A program made the position numbers and the translations under genes. Source: Solibacillus merdavium (GTDB taxonomy: Bacteria > Bacillota > Bacilli > Bacillales_A > Planococcaceae). From it: DNA of 61,348 nt. The notes under the pieces were generated by a model. It saw nothing but the letters and a program-made list of their open reading frames with translations, was not told the origin of the DNA and did no database searches. Shown here piece after piece: positions 8,813 to 17,102 of this stretch; position 1 is the first letter of the stretch, and every line of letters begins with the position of its first letter. The DNA lies in the NCBI RefSeq assembly GCF_014836935.1, contig NZ_JACSPW010000018.1, positions 1 through 61,348 of the forward strand, written 5' to 3'.

Positions 8813-9786
8813 TCGTTAACCTCCTTTAGAGCAAGGCCTAACAATGTCGCATGCTTTGCTTTGCAGTTTGGAAAGTGCTCTTCTATAACAGCATCATCCA
8901 CAATACTTATCGGTGTCGGTAAATTGTCGCGTAACAGTGCCTCTATAAGATGAAGTAATGGATGATCTCCCATCACAATGATTTCATCGACAACTTTTTC
9001 CCCTTTGTGGAGCGAGAATTTAAAGAAGTTCATCATACGGTCGATTTCCAACACTTGGTCTGTAGTCGCTCTACGAAAATCATCCAAATCACCCGTATAA
9101 TGAAACTCAACTTCATCGTTTTCAAGAATATCTTGCTCCCATTTATCCGGGTCTGTATCAACTGTCTGGAAACGTAAAAACTCGACCTCTCCATTTGAAA
9201 AAATACAAATAGAAAATTCATTAATGGACCAATCAGTCACTAAATATGTACGATTTGAATCAATAAACTCAATATGCTCTAGCAAACGCAAATTACATAA
9301 TGCTCGAATATCGGCTATTTGTGGATTTAAATGATTATCTAATAATAGACCAATCATTTTCCCAACTTCATCAGGAGGTGCAGCAAACAACACCGCTTTC
9401 CCATCGCCTTCCACTGAATCATGAACATCAATAAGCGGTTCCTGGAACGGCAAATGAATAGAGTTCCCGAGCTCCATCTGCACAAATTCCTTTAGTTTTT
9501 TGCCGCTTACATCTGCAGGATGCTCAAAAGTTTTTAATAATACAGACGTATCCGGTACGAGGAAACGGACATTTTGCTTCTTGCCACCCCAGTTCGGGAT
9601 ATTTTCCTTTATTAATTCATATATCGCCATCTCGTCCATAATGGCGCCCTCGTGGACGGCATTTCTAGGTAATGGCGTTTCATAAATAACAGGTTGATCA
9701 AGTGTTGGCCCTTTGGAGACAAGTGCACGGATCACGTAGTCATTTAAGAGAATAGATGCATGTGATTTTCTTTTCATTGTAAACAT
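8809..9786 (-). CDS. pilM: PilM-like actin-fold type IV pilus protein
   Basis: A 325-aa cytoplasmic protein of the PilM/FtsA-like actin fold. Visible elements are the N-terminal strand followed by IRALVSKG, the MELGNSIHLPFQE segment typical of PilM, and the C-terminal EIIVMGDHPLLH region. PilM binds the N-terminal tail of PilN on the cytoplasmic side. I use the ATG at 9786, eight bases after AGGGGAGGG; an in-frame ATG three codons on is possible. It has its own upstream TATAAT (9847-9852) and follows a hairpin after pilA, so it may be transcribed apart from the pilin. Confidence 0.82.
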   Translation of the reverse strand: MFTMKRKSHASILLNDYVIRALVSKGPTLDQPVIYETPLPRNAVHEGAIMDEMAIYELIKENIPNWGGKKQNVRFLVPDTSVLLKTFEHPADVSGKKLKEFVQMELGNSIHLPFQEPLIDVHDSVEGDGKAVLFAAPPDEVGKMIGLLLDNHLNPQIADIRALCNLRLLEHIEFIDSNRTYLVTDWSINEFSICIFSNGEVEFLRFQTVDTDPDKWEQDILENDEVEFHYTGDLDDFRRATTDQVLEIDRMMNFFKFSLHKGEKVVDEIIVMGDHPLLHLIEALLRDNLPTPISIVDDAVIEEHFPNCKAKHATLLGLALKEVNE

Positions 9787-9846
9787 TTAGGGACCCTCCC
9801 CTTTATACTTTGCCTCTATTTTTAGGGCAAGCTCATCTTCAAAGCT

Positions 9847-9904
9847 ATTATACTAGCGAAATCATCGCCCAATGGAACACCCAATCGTTGTTGGGTTGGG
9901 TGTT
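9847..9904 (-). promoter_or_regulatory. Hairpin after pilA and internal pilM promoter element
   Basis: Reading the minus strand, the pilA stop is followed by a 9-bp inverted repeat (9896-9904 with 9876-9884, AACACCCAA/TTGGGTGTT, 11-nt loop). It is not followed by a U-run, so it is better read as an mRNA-stabilising or partial terminator hairpin. A perfect TATAAT (9847-9852) follows, 61 bp before the pilM start, with no clear -35. This would let the pilin be made in excess over PilMNOD. Confidence 0.5.
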
Positions 9905-9917
9905 CTTTGGGGGGTGA

Positions 9918-10385
9918 TTATGGATTAGTAACAGTATTCCCAACAGTCCAACTGTCCGTAATTGCGCTTCCCTTTTGCTTATCACCATTAATTAATGGGA
10001 TTGTTGCATTAGTAAAAACAGCCTTTTTAGTACCTGAAAATTCAATTGTTGCACTCACAATTTTATTTCCAGCTGTAGCTTTAGTAATAGTTATTGTAGA
10101 GGCATTTTTCTCAAATGATCCTGCATTTTCTAAATAACCCCCAGTTTTTAATGCGGTGATTGTAACATCAGCTTTTTCAGGATTATCAGTAAAATATATT
10201 TGTGCTCCACTTAATACATTCACGGCATCGGCCTTCACACCATTATAGCGTGAATTCTCAACGATGTTACCAATCGCTGGAATGGCAATTGCAGCTACAA
10301 TAGCTAAGATTACGATTACTGCTAAAAGTTCTACTAAAGATAAACCTTTTTCGTTTTTAATACGTTTTTTTAATGTGTTAAACAT
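9918..10385 (-). CDS. pilA: Major type IV prepilin
   Basis: A 155-residue prepilin with a class III leader: basic residues, then KG|LSLVELLAVIVILAI. PilD would cut after Gly. Glu5 of the mature protein is present, as needed for pilus assembly. A ~25-residue hydrophobic N-terminal helix is followed by a small Thr/Ala/Asn-rich globular domain without cysteines. The ATG at 10385 follows GAGGAGG; an upstream in-frame TTG start is unlikely. Its position between pilC and pilM, with its own promoter-like sequence, fits the structural subunit. It could instead be a ComGC-like subunit, but no com genes are nearby. Confidence 0.88.
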   Translation of the reverse strand: MFNTLKKRIKNEKGLSLVELLAVIVILAIVAAIAIPAIGNIVENSRYNGVKADAVNVLSGAQIYFTDNPEKADVTITALKTGGYLENAGSFEKNASTITITKATAGNKIVSATIEFSGTKKAVFTNATIPLINGDKQKGSAITDSWTVGNTVTNP

Positions 10386-10439
10386 ATTAAACCCTCCTCT
10401 TATTTTAGTTTTATATTTGGTATATTTCTGCACTGACGC

Positions 10440-10467
10440 TTTGTATTGCTTAGATGCCCCCTTGCAA
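10440..10467 (-). promoter_or_regulatory. Possible pilA promoter
   Basis: On the minus strand TTGCAA (10462-10467) and TACAAA (10440-10445) are separated by 16 bp and lie about 55 bp before the pilA start. The match is moderate (4/6 for the -10). It would explain separate, stronger expression of the major pilin inside the operon. Confidence 0.4.
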
Positions 10468-10490
10468 AACGTCCATTTATATTCCGTTTT

Positions 10491-11699
10491 TTACATTTGT
10501 TCATATAAACTGAACATTGGCAAGAATATTGCCGCTACGATAATACCCACCGCTCCAGCCAAGATCACAATCATTAACGGTTCTATCATAGATTTTAATG
10601 TATCAACATTGCGGTCAACTTCCTCTTCATAAAAGTCAGCAACTTTCTCAAGCATATAATCAAGTGACCCAGTGGATTCCCCTATTCTCGTCATACTCGT
10701 CACCATAGGCGGGAATATCCAGCTTTTTTCAAATGGTTCTGTTAATGTACTTCCTTTTTCAAGGCTAGCTCGAGCATCTAGTACTACTTTTCCTACAACA
10801 GGGTTACCGGAAACTTTTTGGGAAATTGTCAATGCCTGTAAAATTGGAACTGCACTGCTAAATAATGACGATAAATTACGCGTTAATCTCGCAATCGCTG
10901 TTTTTTGTAAAAGCTGTCCAAATATTGGCATCTTCAGAAGCATATAATGTACAGTGTAATGAAATTGCTCATTGTTCCTGTATAGATATTGGAAAACCAC
11001 CACACCTATGACAACAGCACCAACTGGCAACCACCAATATTGCCTTAACCATTCCCCTAACGCTACCGTTAATACTGTTAACATAGGAAGTTCTGCATCC
11101 ATCGATTCAAACGATTCGACAAATGTTGGTACAATAAAAATTAACATGAAAAACACGACTACCACGATTAATACTAATAACATTGCTGGATACGTTAATG
11201 TTGATTGCACTTTTTTCATTAATCGAAACGACTTTTCATATGAATTTGCTAACCGTTCTAATGTGTCATCGATATTCCCCGTTGCTTCACCTGATTTCAT
11301 CATATTGACGAATAGCTCAGGGAACACTTTTGGATGCTTTTGAACTGCATCCGAGAAGGGAATACCTGCTCGTACATCTTCTTCGACCTTCTCCAAAGCT
11401 TTCTTCAACGGCTTACTTGTCGCCTGTTTTGCTAAAATATTTGTTGCTTCAACGAGGGATACTCCGGCACGAATTAATGTGGCAAACTGACGGCAATAAA
11501 TTACAAAATCCTGCGTTTTAATTTTTCCGCTTCCAAGGCTAATATCCATGTGCAATATGCTTTTCGATTCTTCTATTTCACGAGGATTAATCCCCTTTTC
11601 CCGAAGCTTCGTAATTGCTGTGGCCTTATTTGCTGCATCAATCGTTCCTTTTTGGGTGACTCCCATCTTTGTTCGCCCTACATATTTAAATACAGTCAA
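10491..11699 (-). CDS. pilC: Type IV pilus platform protein
   Basis: A 402-aa polytopic membrane protein of the GspF/PilC family with its two repeated T2SSF domains. Each has a cytoplasmic helical bundle followed by membrane helices. Recognisable blocks are IYCRQFATLIRAGVSLVEA, SGEATGNIDDTLERLA and TRIGESTGSLDYMLEKVADFYEEEVD. PilC is the membrane platform turned by PilB and PilT during pilus growth and retraction. Its ATG overlaps the pilT stop by 4 bp. The length is normal for the family. Confidence 0.93.
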   Translation of the reverse strand: MTVFKYVGRTKMGVTQKGTIDAANKATAITKLREKGINPREIEESKSILHMDISLGSGKIKTQDFVIYCRQFATLIRAGVSLVEATNILAKQATSKPLKKALEKVEEDVRAGIPFSDAVQKHPKVFPELFVNMMKSGEATGNIDDTLERLANSYEKSFRLMKKVQSTLTYPAMLLVLIVVVVFFMLIFIVPTFVESFESMDAELPMLTVLTVALGEWLRQYWWLPVGAVVIGVVVFQYLYRNNEQFHYTVHYMLLKMPIFGQLLQKTAIARLTRNLSSLFSSAVPILQALTISQKVSGNPVVGKVVLDARASLEKGSTLTEPFEKSWIFPPMVTSMTRIGESTGSLDYMLEKVADFYEEEVDRNVDTLKSMIEPLMIVILAGAVGIIVAAIFLPMFSLYEQM

Positions 11700-12739
11700 C
11701 TGTAATCACCTACATTCAAATAAGTACGCACTTCCTCCACCGAAACTTCACCGGAAGAAACCAGTGCCTGTATTGATGTTTCCAATGTGTGCATTCCTAG
11801 CGCACGGCTTGTTTGCATGACACTTGGTATTTGATGTATTTTTTCATTTCGTATTAAGTTTGTTACAGCCGGAACACTTACTAAAATTTCAGTTGCTACA
11901 ACACGTCCTTCTTTATCTTTCCGAATGAACAGTCGCTGTGAAATAATTCCCTGTAATACATTCGCTAATTGGATACGAATTTGCCCTTGCTGATGTGGCG
12001 GAAAAACATCGATAATTCGGTCAATTGTCGTCGGTGCACTTGATGTATGAAGTGTTGCAAATACTAGGTGTCCTGTTTCCGCTGCAGTAATTGCTGTAGA
12101 AATTGTCTCTAAATCTCGCATCTCACCGACTAGAATAATATCCGGATCTTGGCGAAGTGATGCACGCAATCCATTTGCGAACGAGGCTGTATCGACACCG
12201 ATTTCCCTTTGATTAACCACTGACTTTTTATGAGAATGCAAATATTCAATCGGATCTTCGAGTGTAATAATATGCTTCGATTTTGTTTCATTAATATAAT
12301 CAATCATCGCCGCTAATGTAGTAGACTTCCCTGAGCCTGTTGGACCTGTTACTAAAATAAGCCCTTGAGGTTTTTCGGCTAAATCATACACTACTTTTGG
12401 CAAATTCAGCGATTCAATTGTAGGGATCTTGCTCGAAATTAAACGTGCTGCAATTACCCCTGCATTTCGTTGATGATACGTATTTACACGGAAACGACAT
12501 AGGCCTTTTAAGGAATAGTTAAAATCCGTTTCGCCCTTCTCCTCAAATTCCGCCACTTTATAGTCTGGTAGAAGATCTTGTACCATTTCGTTAACCATTT
12601 CTTCCGTAACGATAATATCGCCATACTGCTTCAATTGACCGTTTACACGGTAGACGGGAGGAATTCCGATTGTTACATGTAAGTCAGACGCTTTTTCATC
12701 ATATGCATGCTGCAATAAGTCTTGAATTTTTAGTGTCAT
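11696..12739 (-). CDS. pilT: Type IV pilus retraction ATPase
   Basis: A 347-aa hexameric secretion ATPase with Walker A GPTGSGKST (about 132-140), the Asp-box/Walker B DPDIILVGEMRD, and the PilT hallmark near the C-terminus (TNLIRNEKIHQIPSVMQT, matching AIRNLIREGK..Q). It powers pilus disassembly and so twitching motility. I start it at the ATG at 12739, six bases after GAGGGG and 13 bp past the pilB stop. Longer starts would run into pilB. Its presence separates this locus from competence pseudopili, which lack PilT. Confidence 0.93.
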   Translation of the reverse strand: MTLKIQDLLQHAYDEKASDLHVTIGIPPVYRVNGQLKQYGDIIVTEEMVNEMVQDLLPDYKVAEFEEKGETDFNYSLKGLCRFRVNTYHQRNAGVIAARLISSKIPTIESLNLPKVVYDLAEKPQGLILVTGPTGSGKSTTLAAMIDYINETKSKHIITLEDPIEYLHSHKKSVVNQREIGVDTASFANGLRASLRQDPDIILVGEMRDLETISTAITAAETGHLVFATLHTSSAPTTIDRIIDVFPPHQQGQIRIQLANVLQGIISQRLFIRKDKEGRVVATEILVSVPAVTNLIRNEKIHQIPSVMQTSRALGMHTLETSIQALVSSGEVSVEEVRTYLNVGDYS

Positions 12740-12752
12740 CTGCATCCCCTCA

Positions 12753-14417
12753 CTAGTCAATTGTTGCAACTCGCAATACCTCTTCAGTAGTTGTGACGCC
12801 ATTTATAACTTTTTGCAGACCATCTTGCAACAATGTGTAGTAGCCTGCTTTTTTCATATAGTCCCCAATTTCATTCCCGCTTGCCCGATTCAGAATTAAA
12901 TCCTTTAGCTCTCGATCAATCGGTAATAGTTCATGAATGGCAAGTCGTCCACGGTAACCGGTATTTCCACAAGCCGAACAGCCTCTACCTTTTCGTACCT
13001 TTTCAGCACTGAATCCATTATTTGCGAAGATTTCCTTTTCCCTGCTTGTAGGCTCAACTTCTCCACTACAATCTCGACAAATTTGACGTACAAGTCGCTG
13101 GGCTAAAATTCCCACAAGCGAAGACGAAATCAAGAATGGCTCGATGCCCATATCCTGCAGACGCGAAACAGATTCGATTGCACTATTTGTATGCAGTGTA
13201 CTTAATACAAGATGACCTGTCAGTGAAGCACGAATCGAAATCTGTGCTGTTTCTAAGTCCCGAATTTCCCCAATCATAATAATGTCCGGGTCTTGACGTA
13301 AAATCGAACGTAAACCTGCTGCAAATGTTAGCCCAACTTCTTCTTTCACCTGAATTTGATTTATGCCGTTTAGCTGATACTCGACCGGATCTTCCACCGT
13401 AATAATATTAACTTCCTCATCATTTAGATTTGAAAGTGCTGCATATAATGTAGAAGATTTGCCTGAACCAGTTGGGCCTGTTATTAGTACAATTCCGTTT
13501 GGTTTTTCAATCATCTTTTTGAACAAGACTTCATTTTTTTCAGTAAAACCTAGGTGTGCAATATCTGTTGCGGCATTGTTTACATCCAAAATACGCATAA
13601 CAATTTTTTCACCGTATACAGTCGGCAATGTAGAAAGTCGAATATCAATGCTTTTAAACTCGATATTAACTTTAATTCGGCCATCTTGTGGGATTCGATT
13701 TTCTGTAATATTAAGTCCACCTATAATTTTCACACGAGCGGTCATCATATTTTGCATATGTTTTGGCAGAGATCGCTCTGTTTTTAACACACCATCAACA
13801 CGGTAGCGCACTTTAAATTCAGTTTCCTGAGGATCAAAGTGAATATCAGAAGCACGTTGGGCTACCCCATTGGCAATAATCTGATTGACTAGACGGACAA
13901 TCGGCGAATCTTCATCAGTAATCTCCTGCTGGACTTCTGTTGTATTTGCTGCCATTTCGGACAATGCTGCGTCCATCGAAGCCTGCAAATCATAGTATTT
14001 TGTAATTGTTCTGTATAAATCATCTTTTGCTGCAATACTAGTTTCGATTTGACAACCTGTCGCCATCCGGACTTCTTCTATCGCAAAATAATCCATTGGG
14101 TCTGACATCGCGATTAATAGCTTATTTCTATCGCGACGTACCGGCATAATATTGGCACGCTTCGCCAATTCTCTTGGGACAAGCTGTAATAGTTCTGGGT
14201 CGATCGCATATTTATTTAATGTGATATGAGGAATACCTAACTGGAACTCCAATACCTCAATCAGCTGCTGTTCGGTGAGCACGTTTTCTTTTATTAAAAA
14301 ATCGCCCAGCTTTTCATCACGGCTTTTATTTTGTAGCGCATAATTCAACTGCTGATCATTAATTACTCCAGCTTCTACCAATAAGTCCCCTAAACGTTTT
14401 CTCGCATTTGCCTTCAT
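12753..14417 (-). CDS. pilB: Type IV pilus extension ATPase
   Basis: A 554-aa assembly ATPase of the GspE/PilB family. The N-terminal ~150 residues form a MshEN-like domain (two related helical stretches, RKRLGDLLVEAGVI and LGDFLIKENVLTEQQL), which in some PilB proteins binds c-di-GMP. Walker A is at about 314-321 (GPTGSGKS), Walker B at about 376-387 (DPDIIMIGEIRD). Four zinc cysteines lie at about 447, 450, 480 and 483. It drives pilus polymerisation. The ATG at 14417 follows AGGAGG. The gene is followed by pilT after 13 bp. Confidence 0.94.
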   Translation of the reverse strand: MKANARKRLGDLLVEAGVINDQQLNYALQNKSRDEKLGDFLIKENVLTEQQLIEVLEFQLGIPHITLNKYAIDPELLQLVPRELAKRANIMPVRRDRNKLLIAMSDPMDYFAIEEVRMATGCQIETSIAAKDDLYRTITKYYDLQASMDAALSEMAANTTEVQQEITDEDSPIVRLVNQIIANGVAQRASDIHFDPQETEFKVRYRVDGVLKTERSLPKHMQNMMTARVKIIGGLNITENRIPQDGRIKVNIEFKSIDIRLSTLPTVYGEKIVMRILDVNNAATDIAHLGFTEKNEVLFKKMIEKPNGIVLITGPTGSGKSSTLYAALSNLNDEEVNIITVEDPVEYQLNGINQIQVKEEVGLTFAAGLRSILRQDPDIIMIGEIRDLETAQISIRASLTGHLVLSTLHTNSAIESVSRLQDMGIEPFLISSSLVGILAQRLVRQICRDCSGEVEPTSREKEIFANNGFSAEKVRKGRGCSACGNTGYRGRLAIHELLPIDRELKDLILNRASGNEIGDYMKKAGYYTLLQDGLQKVINGVTTTEEVLRVATID

Positions 14418-14434
14418 GTTGTTATCCTCCTATT

Positions 14435-15793
14435 CTACGGAGTTATTAAATTTCCACCTTTATCGTAATAGCTGCCTGGTGGAAGATTATCCTTTGACCC
14501 TTCTTCAATTCGTGATTCACTACTTAATTCATTTGAATTTGTGTTTTGCTGATTATTAATTGGTGGGTTTCCTCCACTTCCATCTTCATCTGGGAAGCCG
14601 TCACCATCTAAATCGATTGAATCATCTGTTGCGTTGTTCACATCAACTACTGAATCTTGTATTACCGGTTGCTGAGACGATTTAACAATGACACGGTTTA
14701 CCGGTGGATAATAATCACGGCTCACAAGTTGCTGCTCTCCATACACTGTTCGATAAACCGAAATACGTAATCCCTCTACACCATCTTGCAATTGTTCTGT
14801 TTGTCCAATTGCCAAGTCCTCCGAGTAGCGTGTAATTGTACGTGGTTGAATTTCTTCATCGTTTGATACCGATACAGAAATCTCTATTTCCTTTGCAGGT
14901 GTATATACTTCTGTTTGCAGCTTTCCATCATTCATCGAAAGCTTTAATACAACCGGATTAGTGGATGTATTAATAAATTTTAAATCCTCGTTCGTTAAAA
15001 CATCTACCTTTGCCTCTAACCCAGGCTTTAAATAGGAAGGGCGTTCATTTTGCGAATGACGTTCCAAAATTTCAGCATTAATATTAAGTGCAGCGTTATA
15101 AATATTTGATGCGATAAAATTAATTGCCTCACGGTTTGCAAGATTAATTGTTTCTCCTAAGTTCTCCAACATTGAAAATGGCATTTGCGGTTCGATTACA
15201 ATGTCCTGCAATTCAAGGACAAGCTCATTCATACCCATCGCACCTTCAGGTATAGTTTCAACCAACAGCGAAATACGATCTATTTCCAGTATCGAAAAAT
15301 CATTTACAACAGCTTTAACTTCATCCGTTTTTAAATAGGAAGCATTCAACTGTACTTTTTCATAAGTTAAATCTGCGTCCCATGCAGAAATATTACTAAT
15401 CTCATTTTTAACAATATCACTTGGAAGAATATTCAAAGGAAGATGAACTGCTGCCTCATCTGCCCAAAATGCATACCATGGTTTGCGGTAATTATCTTCA
15501 AAGCTATTAACTGTGGCTTCAATATCAAATTGCAAGGTGGGAGAACTGACTTCAATTGAAGTCCCTCCGCCTGTAACAATTAGGTTTTTGGTATACCAGT
15601 CATTTACAGCATTCTGTAATCCTGCTTTTAATTCATCGCCCTTTAAATCCCCTACTTCCATTCCACCAATTGTGGAACCCCCTGAATTACCAGTAGGGGT
15701 TGCATTGGAACTTGCTATAAAATGTGGTACCCAAATAGCTAGTAACGCTACTATTAACACAAGAAGTGCAATTGACCTAAAGACTATTTTCAT
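14435..15793 (-). CDS. Membrane-anchored VanW/G5-like protein at head of pilus operon
   Basis: A 452-aa protein with an N-terminal signal-anchor helix (about 5-27) and an extracytoplasmic body. The region about 330-385 (VEGLRISVYRTVYG...YYPPVNRVIVKS) resembles the end of VanW domains or a G5 domain, both wall-associated. The C-terminus has an aspartate-rich loop (DLDGDGFPDEDG) like calcium-binding thrombospondin/EF-hand loops, then an Asn/Ser-rich tail. It is the first gene of the minus-strand operon, 17 bp before pilB. That position suggests help in passing the pilus through the wall, but this is inference. Confidence 0.65.
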   Translation of the reverse strand: MKIVFRSIALLVLIVALLAIWVPHFIASSNATPTGNSGGSTIGGMEVGDLKGDELKAGLQNAVNDWYTKNLIVTGGGTSIEVSSPTLQFDIEATVNSFEDNYRKPWYAFWADEAAVHLPLNILPSDIVKNEISNISAWDADLTYEKVQLNASYLKTDEVKAVVNDFSILEIDRISLLVETIPEGAMGMNELVLELQDIVIEPQMPFSMLENLGETINLANREAINFIASNIYNAALNINAEILERHSQNERPSYLKPGLEAKVDVLTNEDLKFINTSTNPVVLKLSMNDGKLQTEVYTPAKEIEISVSVSNDEEIQPRTITRYSEDLAIGQTEQLQDGVEGLRISVYRTVYGEQQLVSRDYYPPVNRVIVKSSQQPVIQDSVVDVNNATDDSIDLDGDGFPDEDGSGGNPPINNQQNTNSNELSSESRIEEGSKDNLPPGSYYDKGGNLITP

Positions 15794-16174
15794 ATATTCA
15801 CCCCACTAAATTCCTTTTATATCAAAATCTATTAATTCCAATTATCAGTAAACTATCAACTATACTATCTTTATTTCCTCAAATTAAGGCAATACTAAGC
15901 TCAAGTTACTAATTCCCCAACCTATTTCACTTAAAATGAGCAATAGTACTTAAATATATCCAAAAATATTTAAGTTTTACCATAATTAAACTTTATGTTA
16001 TTATCTATCATAATACACAAACGATTACTTTTTGACTATATATTTTATAAAACCAGAAAAACTTTTTTATCTTTAATTCATTTTACCTAACAAAATCCGA
16101 TAAAATAAGTTCTTTTTCGCTATTTTTCTACATTTTTCTTTAGATGTGTTTCTAAAACAAGGGGGGACTTTAAA
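15794..16174. promoter_or_regulatory. Divergent, AT-rich intergenic region of the pilus loci
   Basis: About 380 bp, roughly 75% A+T, between the minus-strand pilus operon and the plus-strand minor-pilin operon; it must hold both promoters. Candidate -10 elements are TAAAAT near 16102 (plus) and a GATATAAAA stretch in the minus strand about 20 bp before the VanW-like gene. Neither has a convincing -35. I see no ORF, RNA gene or long repeat. Confidence 0.4.
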
Positions 16175-16588
16175 ATGAAGGTCTTAAAAAAGGAGGAAGG
16201 TTTCACCTTAATAGAAGTAGTTAGTTCTATAGTAATTATCACAATTGTGCTTCTTAGTTTTTCACAACTGTTTATTCAATCGAATAAAACAGCTGCTTAT
16301 AATAATGAAAAACTTGTTGCGATTAATATGGCAGAAGCAGAGCTTGAACGCCTTAAACTAATGCCCTTCGCAGAATACCTCCCCTCTATAGATTCAACAA
16401 AGCTATATAATTTTGAAACAATATCTGACATCGAGAAGAAACTATACTCTGACGGTGATAATTACCGCTTAAACATCAAAGCAACACAAACTTCCGAGGA
16501 AAAAAACAGAAAGCTTATTAATATCGTAATAACGGTAAAGTATAGGAATTCAAAAAGCACTGTAGAGGGGTACATTAGATATGAATAA
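16175..16588 (+). CDS. PilV-like minor prepilin
   Basis: A 137-aa prepilin with leader KEEG|FTLIEVVSSIVIITIVLLSF. It has the classic Phe1 and Glu5 of the mature protein and a single N-terminal helix. The NMAEAELERLKLMPF segment after the helix is typical of PilV/GspI-type minor pilins. It is the first of three overlapping minor-pilin genes, transcribed away from the main pilus operon. The ATG follows GGGGGG at a normal spacing. Minor pilins of this kind form the initiating tip complex. Confidence 0.82.
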   Translation: MKVLKKEEGFTLIEVVSSIVIITIVLLSFSQLFIQSNKTAAYNNEKLVAINMAEAELERLKLMPFAEYLPSIDSTKLYNFETISDIEKKLYSDGDNYRLNIKATQTSEEKNRKLINIVITVKYRNSKSTVEGYIRYE

Positions 16589-17102
16589 TCAAAAAGGATT
16601 ATCTTTAGTAGAACTTCTGGCGGCGATTGTTATTTTTAGTCTTATAGCGATATTTGCAACTACAATTCTTTTAAGCTCCATAAAAACTTATGCAAAGATT
16701 AATTCAGATACAATCCTTCGAGATGAGGCAGATTTAGTAATGGCTAATTTAATTAAAGAAATATATATTTCTAAAGATTCAGAAATTATATTTACTGAAA
16801 ATACCTCTAATCATAATTATTATATTAAACCTAAAATTCCTCCTATAGTGGGAACATCATCAGAGACAGGTTTTAAGGATAATAATATTGTAATCAAAGG
16901 CAAAAAAATAACACTTAATAATAGTACACTTGAAGTTATATGGGATGAAACAAATATTAAGATTATTGAAGGAACAAATAGCGACCGATCTTACCATATT
17001 ACATTGACACTTAAAAATAAAAACAAAAATGTCAAAAAAACATTCAGATCGGAAGTACGTTCTATAAATGATCTAGAGAGAGAAGATGAAGAGGATGATT
17101 AA
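16581..17102 (+). CDS. PilW-like minor prepilin
   Basis: A 173-aa prepilin with a short leader, MNNQKG|LSLVELLAAIVIFSLIA. Glu5 is present. The motif after the helix (RDEADLVMANLIKEIYIS) resembles PilW/GspJ proteins. Its start overlaps the upstream minor pilin by 8 bp and its end overlaps the next gene by 17 bp, so the three are translationally coupled. The gene is distinctly more AT-rich than the pilB-pilD operon. Confidence 0.8.
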   Translation: MNNQKGLSLVELLAAIVIFSLIAIFATTILLSSIKTYAKINSDTILRDEADLVMANLIKEIYISKDSEIIFTENTSNHNYYIKPKIPPIVGTSSETGFKDNNIVIKGKKITLNNSTLEVIWDETNIKIIEGTNSDRSYHITLTLKNKNKNVKKTFRSEVRSINDLEREDEEDD

